Positions 21,722-30,740 of a DNA stretch of 64,000 nt are shown here, in pieces. How positions within the stretch are numbered: the stretch's first letter is position 1; every line of letters begins with the position of its first letter. The position numbers and the translations under genes are program-made. The notes beneath the pieces are model-generated. The model was not told the DNA's origin and did not search any database. It saw only the letters and a list, made by a program, of their open reading frames with translations. Source of the DNA: Nocardia seriolae NBRC 15557 (GTDB taxonomy: Bacteria > Actinomycetota > Actinomycetes > Mycobacteriales > Mycobacteriaceae); NCBI RefSeq assembly GCF_007990715.1, contig NZ_BJWY01000011.1, positions 37,188 to 101,187 of the forward strand, read 5' to 3'.

Positions 21722-22630
21722 GTGGCTCGTCGGCATCTAGAAGCGAATACCGGCGTGCTCCGACACGCCATCCGTCCCGCCGTCGGCATCCTGCCGCTGA
21801 CCCTGGCCATCGCCTGCGCCTCGGTCGCCCAGGCCGTTCCGCAGCCGGGGGTGACGACCAGCCCCGCCCAGCCGGGCACCAGCTCGTCCCCGGCCCAGCC
21901 CGGGACCACCATCACCCCGGCCGCACCCCAGTCCGCGCCGCAGGCCGACTACGCGGTGCCGCAGAACCACCGGCCGGTCCCGGTCGAGACCGAGCCCGCC
22001 CCCGCCATCGACTGGCAGACCTTGCACGCGCCCGAGCCCGTCGAGCCGGTCGCCCCCATCGCTCCCCCGCCCCGCACCCTGCGCATCGGCGACTTCTACA
22101 CGCCGGCCCCGGATGAGGTGCCGGACGAGATCCTCAACCCGGTCAACGACTTCTCCGCCGATGCCGAGGCGAACGTCTCGACGACTCTGCAGTCGGTCGG
22201 CATCAACCCGTCCCGTTCCGACAAGATCGCCGCTGCCACCGCGGCCGGTGTGGTCGTCGGCGCCGCGGCAGTCGGTATTCCCGCCGCGCTCGGCGGTGCC
22301 GCGGTCGGCGGTCTGGTCGGCGGCATCGTGGGAGCCGGAGTCGGTGCGGGCATCGGTGCCGGCATCGGTGTCGCCGTCGTCGCGGCTACGGCAGCCGCCG
22401 CGGGCATCGCCACCAGCGGCATCGGTGCCGCCATCGCGGCCCCCGAAGCCGTGCCGGTCATCGGCGGTGGTGCGTTGATCGGTCTCGGCGTCGGCACAGT
22501 GGCCGGTGGGCTCGCGGGCGCCGCGCTGGGCGCCGCGGTGGCCGGGATTCCGGCGGCAGTGCTCGGCGGCGTAGGAGGCGGCGTCATCGGCGCGGCCATC
22601 GGCGGAGCCGACCTCGGCGGCGTCTTCTGA
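21722..22630 (+). CDS. Insoluble-domain lipoprotein, glycine-zipper C-terminus (paralogue 1)
   Basis: About 302 residues. A signal peptide with a Cys in LPLTLAIACASV suggests a lipoprotein. A Pro/Gln/Thr-rich linker with SPAQPGT repeats follows, then a conserved central block (ADYAVPQNHRPVPVE, DWQTLHAPEPVEPVAPIAPP, RTLRIGDFYTPAPDEVPDE, SVGINPSRSDKIAA), then about 130 residues of Gly/Ala/Val-rich hydrophobic repeats resembling glycine zippers. The GTG start is preferred because the paralogue downstream shares the same upstream sequence and the same (V)xRRH beginning; an in-frame ATG 75 bases upstream remains possible. Proteins like this are annotated 'insoluble domain protein' in Nocardia; the function is unknown. 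Confidence 0.75.
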   Translation: MARRHLEANTGVLRHAIRPAVGILPLTLAIACASVAQAVPQPGVTTSPAQPGTSSSPAQPGTTITPAAPQSAPQADYAVPQNHRPVPVETEPAPAIDWQTLHAPEPVEPVAPIAPPPRTLRIGDFYTPAPDEVPDEILNPVNDFSADAEANVSTTLQSVGINPSRSDKIAAATAAGVVVGAAAVGIPAALGGAAVGGLVGGIVGAGVGAGIGAGIGVAVVAATAAAAGIATSGIGAAIAAPEAVPVIGGGALIGLGVGTVAGGLAGAALGAAVAGIPAAVLGGVGGGVIGAAIGGADLGGVF

Positions 22631-22904
22631 TTCGCCTCCTCCGGTCGAAGTAGCGCACCTCTGACCGCCCCGTCATCGACCGTGGTGCGGTGCCTGTCCA
22701 CTCGGGCCGCCGGAAGTTCTGTGCCGCACAGCGTTCCGGAGCTGGCGCGCAAACTTCGCACCCCCGTTCGAGCGTATGACCTGCGAAAACTGAAATTCAC
22801 GGCGCGGCGGGAACGCCTTGCCCGCAGCCGGTGCGAATCACCGGCATCGATGGTCGGCCTTCGGGCCGTGAAACGAAATATGTTCGGAAGGTGGGTGTTT
22901 CGGC

Positions 22905-24002
22905 GTGGGTCGTCGACATCGTGGAATGCGGCATCATCACATGAGTGGCAGCGTGGCTCGGCGGGCGATCGTCGTGGGCGCCATTCCGTTGGTCATGGCG
23001 GTGGCCTGCTCGAACTCGAGTGACCAGCCCGCCAAGGTGGCGGGCGGGTCGAACCAGTCGGCCACGCCGCAGCCGAGCGGCACCGGGATACCGGGCAATA
23101 CCGCTGCGCCGCAGGGCAATCCGCAGCCCGGCGCGGCCGACTCGGCCGCCCCGGGAACCGGCGCCGCACAGCCCGGCCTCCGCCCGAGCTCCGCTCAGCC
23201 GGGTGTGGCACTGCCCGCCGGTGACCAGGACCGTCCGACTCCGCGCCCGAGCCTGGCGCAGCCCGGCGTCACCGTGCCGAATCAGCCACTGCCGCAACCC
23301 CAACCACAGCCGCAGGCCGACTACCCGATCCCGGCGAACTTCCGCCCGATCCCGAATCACGAGGCGGCCCCGGCGCTGGACTTCCAGACCCTGCACGCCC
23401 CCACCGTGGTGGACCCGGTCCTCCCGATCGCCCCGCCGCCGCGCACCGTCCGCATCGGCGACTTCACCACGCCCGCGCCGGATCAGTTGCCGGACAACGT
23501 CCTCGACGGCGTCAATGGCGTCGCCGCCGGCGTCGAAGCGGGCCTGGCCACCGGCCTCAACTCCATCGGCGTCAACCCGAGCCGCTCCGACAAGATCGCG
23601 GCGGGCACGCTGGCGGGCGCGGCGATCGGCACCGTCGGCGGCGCGCTGGCGCTCGGAGTTCCGGCGGCCGTGGTGGGCGGGGTTCCCGGTGCCGCCGCCG
23701 GAGCGCTCATCGGTCTCGGTGTCGGCGCGGCCGTCGGTACCGTCGTCGCGGGCGGCCTCACCGCCGCAGCGGTGGCAGGCGCAGCGGCCACCGGAGGCGT
23801 GGGCGGCGCCCTCATCGCCATCCAGGCGGCCGCTGCCGCACCGGAGGTCGCGGGCTTCGCGGGCGGCGGTGCGCTGATCGGCGCCGCCGTCGGCGGTGCG
23901 GCAGGCGCTGCCGCACTGGGGATTCCGGCCGCGGTCGTCGGCGGCGTTGCCGGCGGCGTCGGCGGCGGCGCGGTCGGCGGCTTCCTGGGAGGTGCGCTGT
24001 GA
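22905..24002 (+). CDS. Insoluble-domain lipoprotein, glycine-zipper C-terminus (paralogue 2)
   Basis: 365 residues, a clear paralogue of the gene 275 bases upstream: same GTG context, signal peptide with Cys (IPLVMAVACSNS), a longer low-complexity linker with repeated QPG units, the same core (ADYPIPANFRPIPN, QTLHAPTVVDPVLPIAPPPR, RIGDFTTPAPDQLPD, SIGVNPSRSDKIAA) and a longer Gly/Ala/Val hydrophobic tail (about 160 residues) with regularly spaced GxxxG. The tail could insert into or span the mycolate outer membrane, while the lipid anchors the N-terminus; this is inference. The stop overlaps the next start (TGATG), so it is coupled to the secreted protein gene. Confidence 0.78.
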   Translation: MGRRHRGMRHHHMSGSVARRAIVVGAIPLVMAVACSNSSDQPAKVAGGSNQSATPQPSGTGIPGNTAAPQGNPQPGAADSAAPGTGAAQPGLRPSSAQPGVALPAGDQDRPTPRPSLAQPGVTVPNQPLPQPQPQPQADYPIPANFRPIPNHEAAPALDFQTLHAPTVVDPVLPIAPPPRTVRIGDFTTPAPDQLPDNVLDGVNGVAAGVEAGLATGLNSIGVNPSRSDKIAAGTLAGAAIGTVGGALALGVPAAVVGGVPGAAAGALIGLGVGAAVGTVVAGGLTAAAVAGAAATGGVGGALIAIQAAAAAPEVAGFAGGGALIGAAVGGAAGAAALGIPAAVVGGVAGGVGGGAVGGFLGGAL

Positions 24003-24544
24003 TGCACATTTCGCGCCGGGTCCGCCGGGCCGCCACCGTAGCGGCAATGACCACGGCCCTGTCCTGTGCTGCCGCCGGAGTGGCTTCCGCCGACGTCGTC
24101 CCGCCGGTCTCGACTCCGCCGATTCCGCCCGTCTCGGAGTACGGCCGCATCCTCGGTGACTCCCTCAACTGCCAGATCAACTACCGCATCTGGGTCGAGA
24201 ACGACGCGAACGCCCCACGTCGCGCCAGAGTCAACGTCCAGGCCGTCGGAATCGACACCCTCCCAATCGGTCCCGTCGACTCCTGCGGCCAGTGGCTCAC
24301 CCTCCGCTGGAACGTGGCGGCCCCCGAACGCCTGGGCGCACAAAAGTGGGGCGAACAACAGATCTACCTCCAGGGCACCCACACCGCGACCTCCCCCATC
24401 ACCGTCGATGCCGACCTCACCGACATCCCATCCGCCGGCCCCCTGACCCTCATCGTCATCGCCATGTCCCGCCCCGCCGGCTACATCCCCTTCGCCAACT
24501 GGGGCCCCGAAGCCTCGATCTCCGCGGTCTACGCAATCCCGTAG
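24002..24544 (+). CDS. Small secreted protein coupled to the insoluble-domain lipoprotein
   Basis: 180 residues with a Sec signal peptide (basic start, MTTALSCAAAGVASA, cleavage probably after ASA). The mature part of about 150 residues has two Cys (LNCQINY and DSCGQWL) that may form a disulfide, and a beta-rich pattern (TLRWNVAAPERLG, QQIYLQGTHTATSPITVDADLTDI, PLTLIVIAMSRPAGYIPFANW). I do not recognise a family. The ATG overlaps the upstream stop and has GGAGG nine to eleven bases before it; a GTG directly precedes it. The coupling suggests it works with the two lipoproteins at the cell envelope. Confidence 0.75.
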   Translation: MHISRRVRRAATVAAMTTALSCAAAGVASADVVPPVSTPPIPPVSEYGRILGDSLNCQINYRIWVENDANAPRRARVNVQAVGIDTLPIGPVDSCGQWLTLRWNVAAPERLGAQKWGEQQIYLQGTHTATSPITVDADLTDIPSAGPLTLIVIAMSRPAGYIPFANWGPEASISAVYAIP

Positions 24545-24581
24545 CCAGCCGCCGAAACTGGCGACAGCCAACTGCTCTACC

Positions 24582-24618
24582 GCAACGCCCGCACCGGCAA
24601 AGTCGGTGCGGGCGTTGC
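24582..24618. terminator. Terminator hairpin after the lipoprotein cluster
   Basis: GCAACGCCCGCACCG and CGGTGCGGGCGTTGC form a perfect 15-bp stem with a 7-base loop between the convergent secreted-protein gene and ogt. Confidence 0.7.
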
Positions 24619-24686
24619 ATATTCGTCCGAGCTGTCCGCGCTGAGGACCACCACCAGTCGGAGTTGTGGGCTTACCGGCGAGGCTT

Positions 24687-25247
24687 TCAGAAGAGGGTGG
24701 GTTCGCCGAAGCCGGGGGTGTGTTCTATTTCGAGTAGGTGTTGTTTGGTGGTCAGGCCGCCGGGGGCGGAGAAGCCGTGGAGGGCGTGGTCGGCGGCTAG
24801 GACTCGGTGGCAGGGGATGATGAGGGGGATTGGGTTGCGGCCCAGGGATTGGCCTACCGCTTGGGCTCCGCCGGGGTGGCCGACGCGGATGGCTACGGCG
24901 CCGTAGTTGAGGGTGTGGCCGGGGGGTATGGCTCGGGTGACTTCGTAGACGGCGCGGTCGAAGTCGTTGAAGATGTTGGGGTCCACGGGGATCCAGCGCA
25001 GGTCGTCCAGGTCGCCGGTGAGGTGGGACTGGATGCGGGCGATGGCGGTGGATATTTCGGGGGTGGGGGTGTCCTCGTGGAGGTCGACCAGGCGGTGGCG
25101 GCGGAGGATGTGGGTGCGGGTGGTGGCCGGGTCGCGGTCGGGGAGGGCGAAGCGTAGGACGCCGGTGGCGCTCCAGGCGATGGCGCAGGTGCCGATCGCG
25201 GTGTCGAAGAGCGCCGCCGACGCTATCGGGCGGGGCGGGGCGGACAT
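24687..25247 (-). CDS. ogt: Methylated-DNA--[protein]-cysteine S-methyltransferase
   Basis: 186 residues. It removes alkyl groups from O6-alkylguanine by irreversible transfer to its own Cys. The active-site motif is IPCHRVLAADHALHGF, with the helix-turn-helix and Arg-finger region in TLNYGAVAIRVGHPGGAQAVGQSLGRNP. The N-terminal domain is a poorly conserved sheet (IGTCAIAWSATGVLRFALP). The ATG reading MSAPPRP was taken; 13 more codons upstream are open but look unlike the family. Confidence 0.93.
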   Translation of the reverse strand: MSAPPRPIASAALFDTAIGTCAIAWSATGVLRFALPDRDPATTRTHILRRHRLVDLHEDTPTPEISTAIARIQSHLTGDLDDLRWIPVDPNIFNDFDRAVYEVTRAIPPGHTLNYGAVAIRVGHPGGAQAVGQSLGRNPIPLIIPCHRVLAADHALHGFSAPGGLTTKQHLLEIEHTPGFGEPTLF

Positions 25248-25323
25248 GAGGCCAGTGTGCACCTTTGCACCGACAAAGACGCACACCGTGGCATCGGCAA
25301 GGAGTCCAATTCAGGCCAGTTGG

Positions 25324-25626
25324 TCAGAACTGGACCGACTCACCGCGGCAGGGGATATGAGCGAGGGCCGCGACGGCCGGGGTGGGGCGGCGGAGGCGGC
25401 GGACCGGGCCGGGCGGGCAGGCGTCGGGGCGCAGGGCGGCGATGGCGGCCAGGTCCGAATATTGGCGGGCTGCTTCATATTCGGCGAGCGACCAGTCCGA
25501 CATGGGGGCATGCGGGCGGTAGCGCTCCAGCAGGACGCCCCAGCGTTCACCGGACTTGGGTGCGTACCGGTAGACGATAGCGGCGAAGGCGGCGACGATC
25601 AGGAAGGAGACGAGCAGGGCGACCAT
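25324..25626 (-). CDS. Small membrane protein, unknown function
   Basis: A 100-residue protein: an N-terminal hydrophobic helix (MVALLVSFLIVAAFAAIVY) is followed by a basic and polar cytosolic part (SGERWGVLLERYRPHAPMSDWSLAEYEAARQYSDLAAIAAL) and an Arg/Pro-rich end. The ATG is clear, but the ribosome-binding site is not strong. The gene is divergent from the MocR regulator, with only 63 bases between starts that hold three copies of a 7-base repeat, so it is the natural candidate target of that regulator. No family recognised. Confidence 0.55.
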   Translation of the reverse strand: MVALLVSFLIVAAFAAIVYRYAPKSGERWGVLLERYRPHAPMSDWSLAEYEAARQYSDLAAIAALRPDACPPGPVRRLRRPTPAVAALAHIPCRGESVQF

Positions 25627-25633
25627 GTGGCCA

Positions 25634-25684
25634 ATACTGGACCTTCCGCGGACTTGAAGAAAATATCCAGTGCCCCGATACTGG
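25634..25684. promoter_or_regulatory. MocR-type operator repeats
   Basis: ATACTGG occurs at 25634-25640 and again, 44 bases on, at 25678-25684. Between them ATCCAGT (25665-25671) gives the inverted partner. MocR/PdxR regulators are known to bind paired direct and inverted half-sites in divergent promoters, which fits the location exactly. Confidence 0.5.
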
Positions 25685-25689
25685 CCTGT

Positions 25690-27183
25690 ATGGCGACACG
25701 AGTGATCGGCGCGGCCAGCCTGACGCGCGACCTGGGCCGGTGGCGGAACGAGGAACCGGGAGCCGCCGCCGACAGTGCGAAGCGATCGGCGCGGCCCGCG
25801 TATGTGGCACTGGCGGAGAGCATCCGGCTGCTCATTCACGACGGGCGCGCGCCCTTGGGCGTGGCGCTGCCCAGTGAACGGGATCTGGCGACCAGCCTCG
25901 CAGTCAGCCGTACCACCGTCACCTCCGCGTACACGCTGCTGCGCGAGCACGGCTATCTGATCAGCCGCCAGGGTTCGCGCAGCACCGTGGCGCTGCCGCC
26001 GACCGTGGTGCACGACGGCGCGAAGCCCGCCCGCAGCATTCTGGCCATGATGGCGCAGCCCGAACTGCCGACCATCGACATGACCTATGCCGCCATGGCC
26101 GCGCCGCCGCAGATGACGGAGGCGTATTCCTTCGCCCTGCAAGGACTTCCGACATATCTCGGCACCCACGGCATGGATCCGGTGGGCGTGCTCATGCTGC
26201 GCGAGGCGCTGGCCCGCCGCTACACCGAGCGCGGCCTGCCCACCGATCCGGAGCAGATCCTGATCACCCTCGGCGCCCAGCACGGCCTGCGCCTGCTGCT
26301 CAATGTGCTCACCACGCCGGCCGAACGGGTGCTGATCGAGCACCCCACCTATCCGAACGCCATCGAGGCCATTCGCGATGTCGGCGCGCGCCCGGTGCCG
26401 GTCCCCATGCGCCCCGACGGCTGGGATCTGGACGGAATCCGCAGCGCCGCAAGGCAAACCGCCGCCAGCGTCGCCTACCTGATCCCCGACTTCAACAACC
26501 CCACCGGCCACCTGCTCGACACCGAGGGCCGGGCCGAGCTGGCCGCCATCGCCCGCGAGACCCGCATGACGGTCATCGTCGACGAATCCATGGTCGACCT
26601 GAACCTCTCCGATCTCGAATCCCCGCCCCCCGTAGCCGCTTTCGCCCGCAACTCGGAAATCGTCACCATCGGCTCGGCCTCCAAGTCCTTCTGGGGCGGC
26701 CTCCGGGTCGGCTGGGTCCGAGCCAACCAGTCCCTCATCACCAAACTCCTCGGCACCCGCTCCACCGTCGACCTCGGCACCCCGGTCATGGACCAGCTGG
26801 CCACCGTCCATCTCCTGCGTCACGCCGACGAAATCCTCACCGCCAGAAGGGCTCAACTCCGCTCCCGCCGAGCCGCCCTGCTGGAAACCCTCGCCGAGGA
26901 ACTCCCCGACTGGTACGTCAACCCCGGCGCGGGCGGCATGTCCCTGTGGGCCCAGCTCCCCGCCCCGGTCTCGACCGCCCTCGCCGCCACGGCCCCCAAC
27001 CACGGCGTACTACTGGCCGCCGGACCGCGTTTCGGCGTCCAGGGCGCTTTCGAACGCTTCATCCGCCTGCCCTTCACCCACGAGGAACCCGACATCCGCA
27101 TCGCGGTGAAGTCCATCGCCACCGCCTACCAGGGCCTCACCCCGCACGCCGCCGACCCGCTGGCCCCGCTCATCGCCTACTGA
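25690..27183 (+). CDS. MocR/PdxR-type regulator (GntR helix-turn-helix plus aminotransferase fold)
   Basis: 497 residues. The N-terminal GntR winged helix (AYVALAESIRLLIHDGRAPLGVALPSERDLATSLAVSRTTVTSAYTLLREHGYL) is joined to a fold-type I aminotransferase domain with DFNNPTGHLL, VIVDESMVDL and the PLP-lysine motif TIGSASKSFWGGLRVGW. Such proteins sense PLP or an amino compound bound at the aminotransferase-like site and switch on a divergent gene. The ATG has no ribosome site and lies six bases past the last operator repeat, so the message may be leaderless. The effector is unknown. Confidence 0.88.
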   Translation: MATRVIGAASLTRDLGRWRNEEPGAAADSAKRSARPAYVALAESIRLLIHDGRAPLGVALPSERDLATSLAVSRTTVTSAYTLLREHGYLISRQGSRSTVALPPTVVHDGAKPARSILAMMAQPELPTIDMTYAAMAAPPQMTEAYSFALQGLPTYLGTHGMDPVGVLMLREALARRYTERGLPTDPEQILITLGAQHGLRLLLNVLTTPAERVLIEHPTYPNAIEAIRDVGARPVPVPMRPDGWDLDGIRSAARQTAASVAYLIPDFNNPTGHLLDTEGRAELAAIARETRMTVIVDESMVDLNLSDLESPPPVAAFARNSEIVTIGSASKSFWGGLRVGWVRANQSLITKLLGTRSTVDLGTPVMDQLATVHLLRHADEILTARRAQLRSRRAALLETLAEELPDWYVNPGAGGMSLWAQLPAPVSTALAATAPNHGVLLAAGPRFGVQGAFERFIRLPFTHEEPDIRIAVKSIATAYQGLTPHAADPLAPLIAY

Positions 27184-27199
27184 GGCCATCGGAAACGAC

Positions 27200-27234
27200 T
27201 TCGCCCCCGCCGCATTCGATGCGGCGGGGGCGAA
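27200..27234. terminator. Bidirectional terminator between MocR gene and purA
   Basis: TTCGCCCCCGCCGCAT and ATGCGGCGGGGGCGAA make a perfect 16-bp stem with a TCG loop, between two convergent stops. Confidence 0.75.
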
Positions 27235-27256
27235 ATGTGCTGCGGCTCAGGCTGGC

Positions 27257-28954
<1,698 letters not shown>

Positions 28955-29614
28955 TTGAGTACCCATGTTCTCCGCTGCGACGGCGCGCCCGTACCCATCG
29001 CGCTGGCATCACTGCCCTTGACCCAGACCACGGCCATTCCCGATACGGGCACCTTGGATGAATTGCTGCCGGTCATGGCCGCCGACAGCCTGCCCCGGCT
29101 CGTCGTGCTCGGTGAGGACGCCGGACTGGCGGCCGTGCTCACCCATCTGATGCGCACCGAACGCCTCGGCGTCGAGATCGGTTACGTGCCCATCGATCGC
29201 ACCTACGGCTCGCGCGCCTACGACACCGGCACCGGCTCGGCCGCCGCCAAGCGCGCGCTGGAGGGCAAGCCCACCGAGACCCCGCTGATTCGCGACGACA
29301 CCGGCAAGGTGCTCATCGGCCGCGCCACCATCGTCGGCGAGGCGGGCGCGAAGCTGGAGGGCGAGGCCTACGTCGACGACATCCGGCTGTTCACAGGAAA
29401 GGTCGCGGCCCTGCATGTTTCGCCCATGCTGGCGCTGCCCGGCCTGCACGCCACCGTGCAGCGCGGGCTGCGCAAGAAGAAATGGATCGACGGGCGCGCC
29501 ATGCAGTTGGGCACCGGTGGCGCCATCGTCACCCGGGATGGGATCACCGCCGATCGGGTGGTGAAGCGGTCCACGTTCTATCGACACCACGAGCCTTGGC
29601 TGCTGGTTCGCTGA
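28955..29614 (+). CDS. Conserved protein, Rv0358-like; degenerate lipid-kinase-like fold suspected
   Basis: 219 residues, starting at a TTG with GAGGAGGG upstream. By position (next to purA, before the M50 protease) it matches Rv0358. The pattern LPRLVVLGEDAGLAAVLTHLMRTERLGVEIGYVPI resembles the nucleotide-loop region of diacylglycerol/lipid kinases (GGDGT-like), but with Gly residues lost, and later LIGRATIVGEAGAKLEGEAYVDD and WIDGRAMQLGTGGAIV could be the beta-sandwich half. If so, it is a non-catalytic relative; this is a reading by eye. The close M50 neighbour 58 bases downstream suggests an operon. Confidence 0.68.
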   Translation: MSTHVLRCDGAPVPIALASLPLTQTTAIPDTGTLDELLPVMAADSLPRLVVLGEDAGLAAVLTHLMRTERLGVEIGYVPIDRTYGSRAYDTGTGSAAAKRALEGKPTETPLIRDDTGKVLIGRATIVGEAGAKLEGEAYVDDIRLFTGKVAALHVSPMLALPGLHATVQRGLRKKKWIDGRAMQLGTGGAIVTRDGITADRVVKRSTFYRHHEPWLLVR

Positions 29615-29672
29615 TTCACCCAGAGAATGGGAATCGGCAGATCCGGCAGGCCGACCAGTTGGGAGTAGTCAG

Positions 29673-30464
29673 GTGAATTACCCGCGCGCGGTGGGACGGC
29701 AGTCCGGAGCGGTCCGGCCCAGTCCGGTGTTCCTGCTCGTGGTGGTGGTCGCGGTCCTGGGCGGAGCGCTGGCCTGGGACGCCGAACTCACTTCGCGGCA
29801 GGCTCAATTCGGGGTCTTCATCCTGGTGGTGGCGGGCTGGATCGTATCGATCTGCCTGCACGAGTTCGCGCACGCGTTTGTGGCGTGGCGGGCCGGGGAC
29901 CACGAGGTTGAAATGCGCGGGTACTTGACGCTGAATCCACTCAAGTACAGCCACCCGTTGCTGTCGATCGCACTGCCGATCCTGTTCATCGCCATCGGCG
30001 GATTCGCGCTGCCGGGCGGCGCGGTGTACGTGCACTCACACAACTTCAGTCCGCGTACGCAGCGGATCCTCAGCGGTGCGGGCCCGGCGGTGAACGCGGT
30101 GTGCGCCATCGTGCTGCTGGTGATCGTGCGCCTGTACGGCAGCCCGCACTCGCACCCGGCGTTCTGGTACGGGCTGAGTTACCTTGGGTTCCTGCAGATT
30201 ACGGCGACCGTCTTGAATCTCATCCCGATCCCGGGCACCGACGGTTACGGGATTCTGGAACCGTCGCTGAGCTACCAGACGCGCCGGGCGCTGGATCAGA
30301 TCAAGCCGTACGGCATCCTGATCCTGTTCGCGCTGCTGTTCACCCCGCAGCTCAACCGGTTGTTCTTCGACTTCATCGACACACTGTTCCAGCTGGCCGG
30401 ACTGCCGCGGGACCCGTACAGCTGGTGGCAATACGGCAGCTCGCTCACTCGCTTCTGGCGCTGA
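29673..30464 (+). CDS. M50 family site-2-protease-like membrane metalloprotease
   Basis: 263 residues, polytopic. The zinc motif is ICLHEFAHAFVAW (HExxH) in a membrane helix, and the third ligand motif is in NLIPIPGTDGYGILEP (NxxPxPxxDG), the site-2 protease pair. There is no PDZ domain, so it belongs to the compact Rv0359-like group rather than the Rip1/RseP type. It probably cleaves a membrane substrate within the bilayer; the substrate is unknown. The GTG start has GGGAG six bases upstream. Confidence 0.87.
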   Translation: MNYPRAVGRQSGAVRPSPVFLLVVVVAVLGGALAWDAELTSRQAQFGVFILVVAGWIVSICLHEFAHAFVAWRAGDHEVEMRGYLTLNPLKYSHPLLSIALPILFIAIGGFALPGGAVYVHSHNFSPRTQRILSGAGPAVNAVCAIVLLVIVRLYGSPHSHPAFWYGLSYLGFLQITATVLNLIPIPGTDGYGILEPSLSYQTRRALDQIKPYGILILFALLFTPQLNRLFFDFIDTLFQLAGLPRDPYSWWQYGSSLTRFWR

Positions 30465-30492
30465 GCACTCATGCCGTGAATATCGCGAGGAT

Positions 30493-30526
30493 GGGCCGCC
30501 CGGACGACCCGGTTGCCGGGCGGCCC
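30493..30526. terminator. Terminator hairpin after the M50 protease gene
   Basis: GGGCCGCCCGG and CCGGGCGGCCC form a perfect 11-bp stem with a 12-base loop in the 276-base gap between convergent genes. Further on, a perfect 16-base palindrome AGTCCGGTACCGGACT (30601-30616) overlaps the first of two copies of TACCGGACTACCC (30608-30620 and 30676-30688). Confidence 0.6.
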
Positions 30527-30740
30527 CGTTCGCAACGACAGCGGTTCGGCGCGAGGCCCCAGGCCTCCCCCGCCTGAAACCGTTGCCACCCGTCGCTGCG
30601 AGTCCGGTACCGGACTACCCCTCGTGAGTCCGGCCTGATACGAACGGTAGAGGGGCGCACGTGCTTCGACACGAGTACCGGACTACCCGAAGATCAAGAG
30701 CAGGTACCCGCAGACGGCCCGGATCGGCCCGCAGATCGGG

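Noticed and set aside
22682..23023. 113-codon frame between the two lipoprotein genes
   Set aside because: Arg-rich, overlaps the second lipoprotein start in another frame and shows no homology by eye.
21722..24002. Gly/Ala-rich proteins as PE_PGRS-like members
   Set aside because: They have lipoprotein-type signal peptides and a conserved central core but no PE or PPE domain; the Gly pattern is GxxxG hydrophobic, not GGA/GGN.
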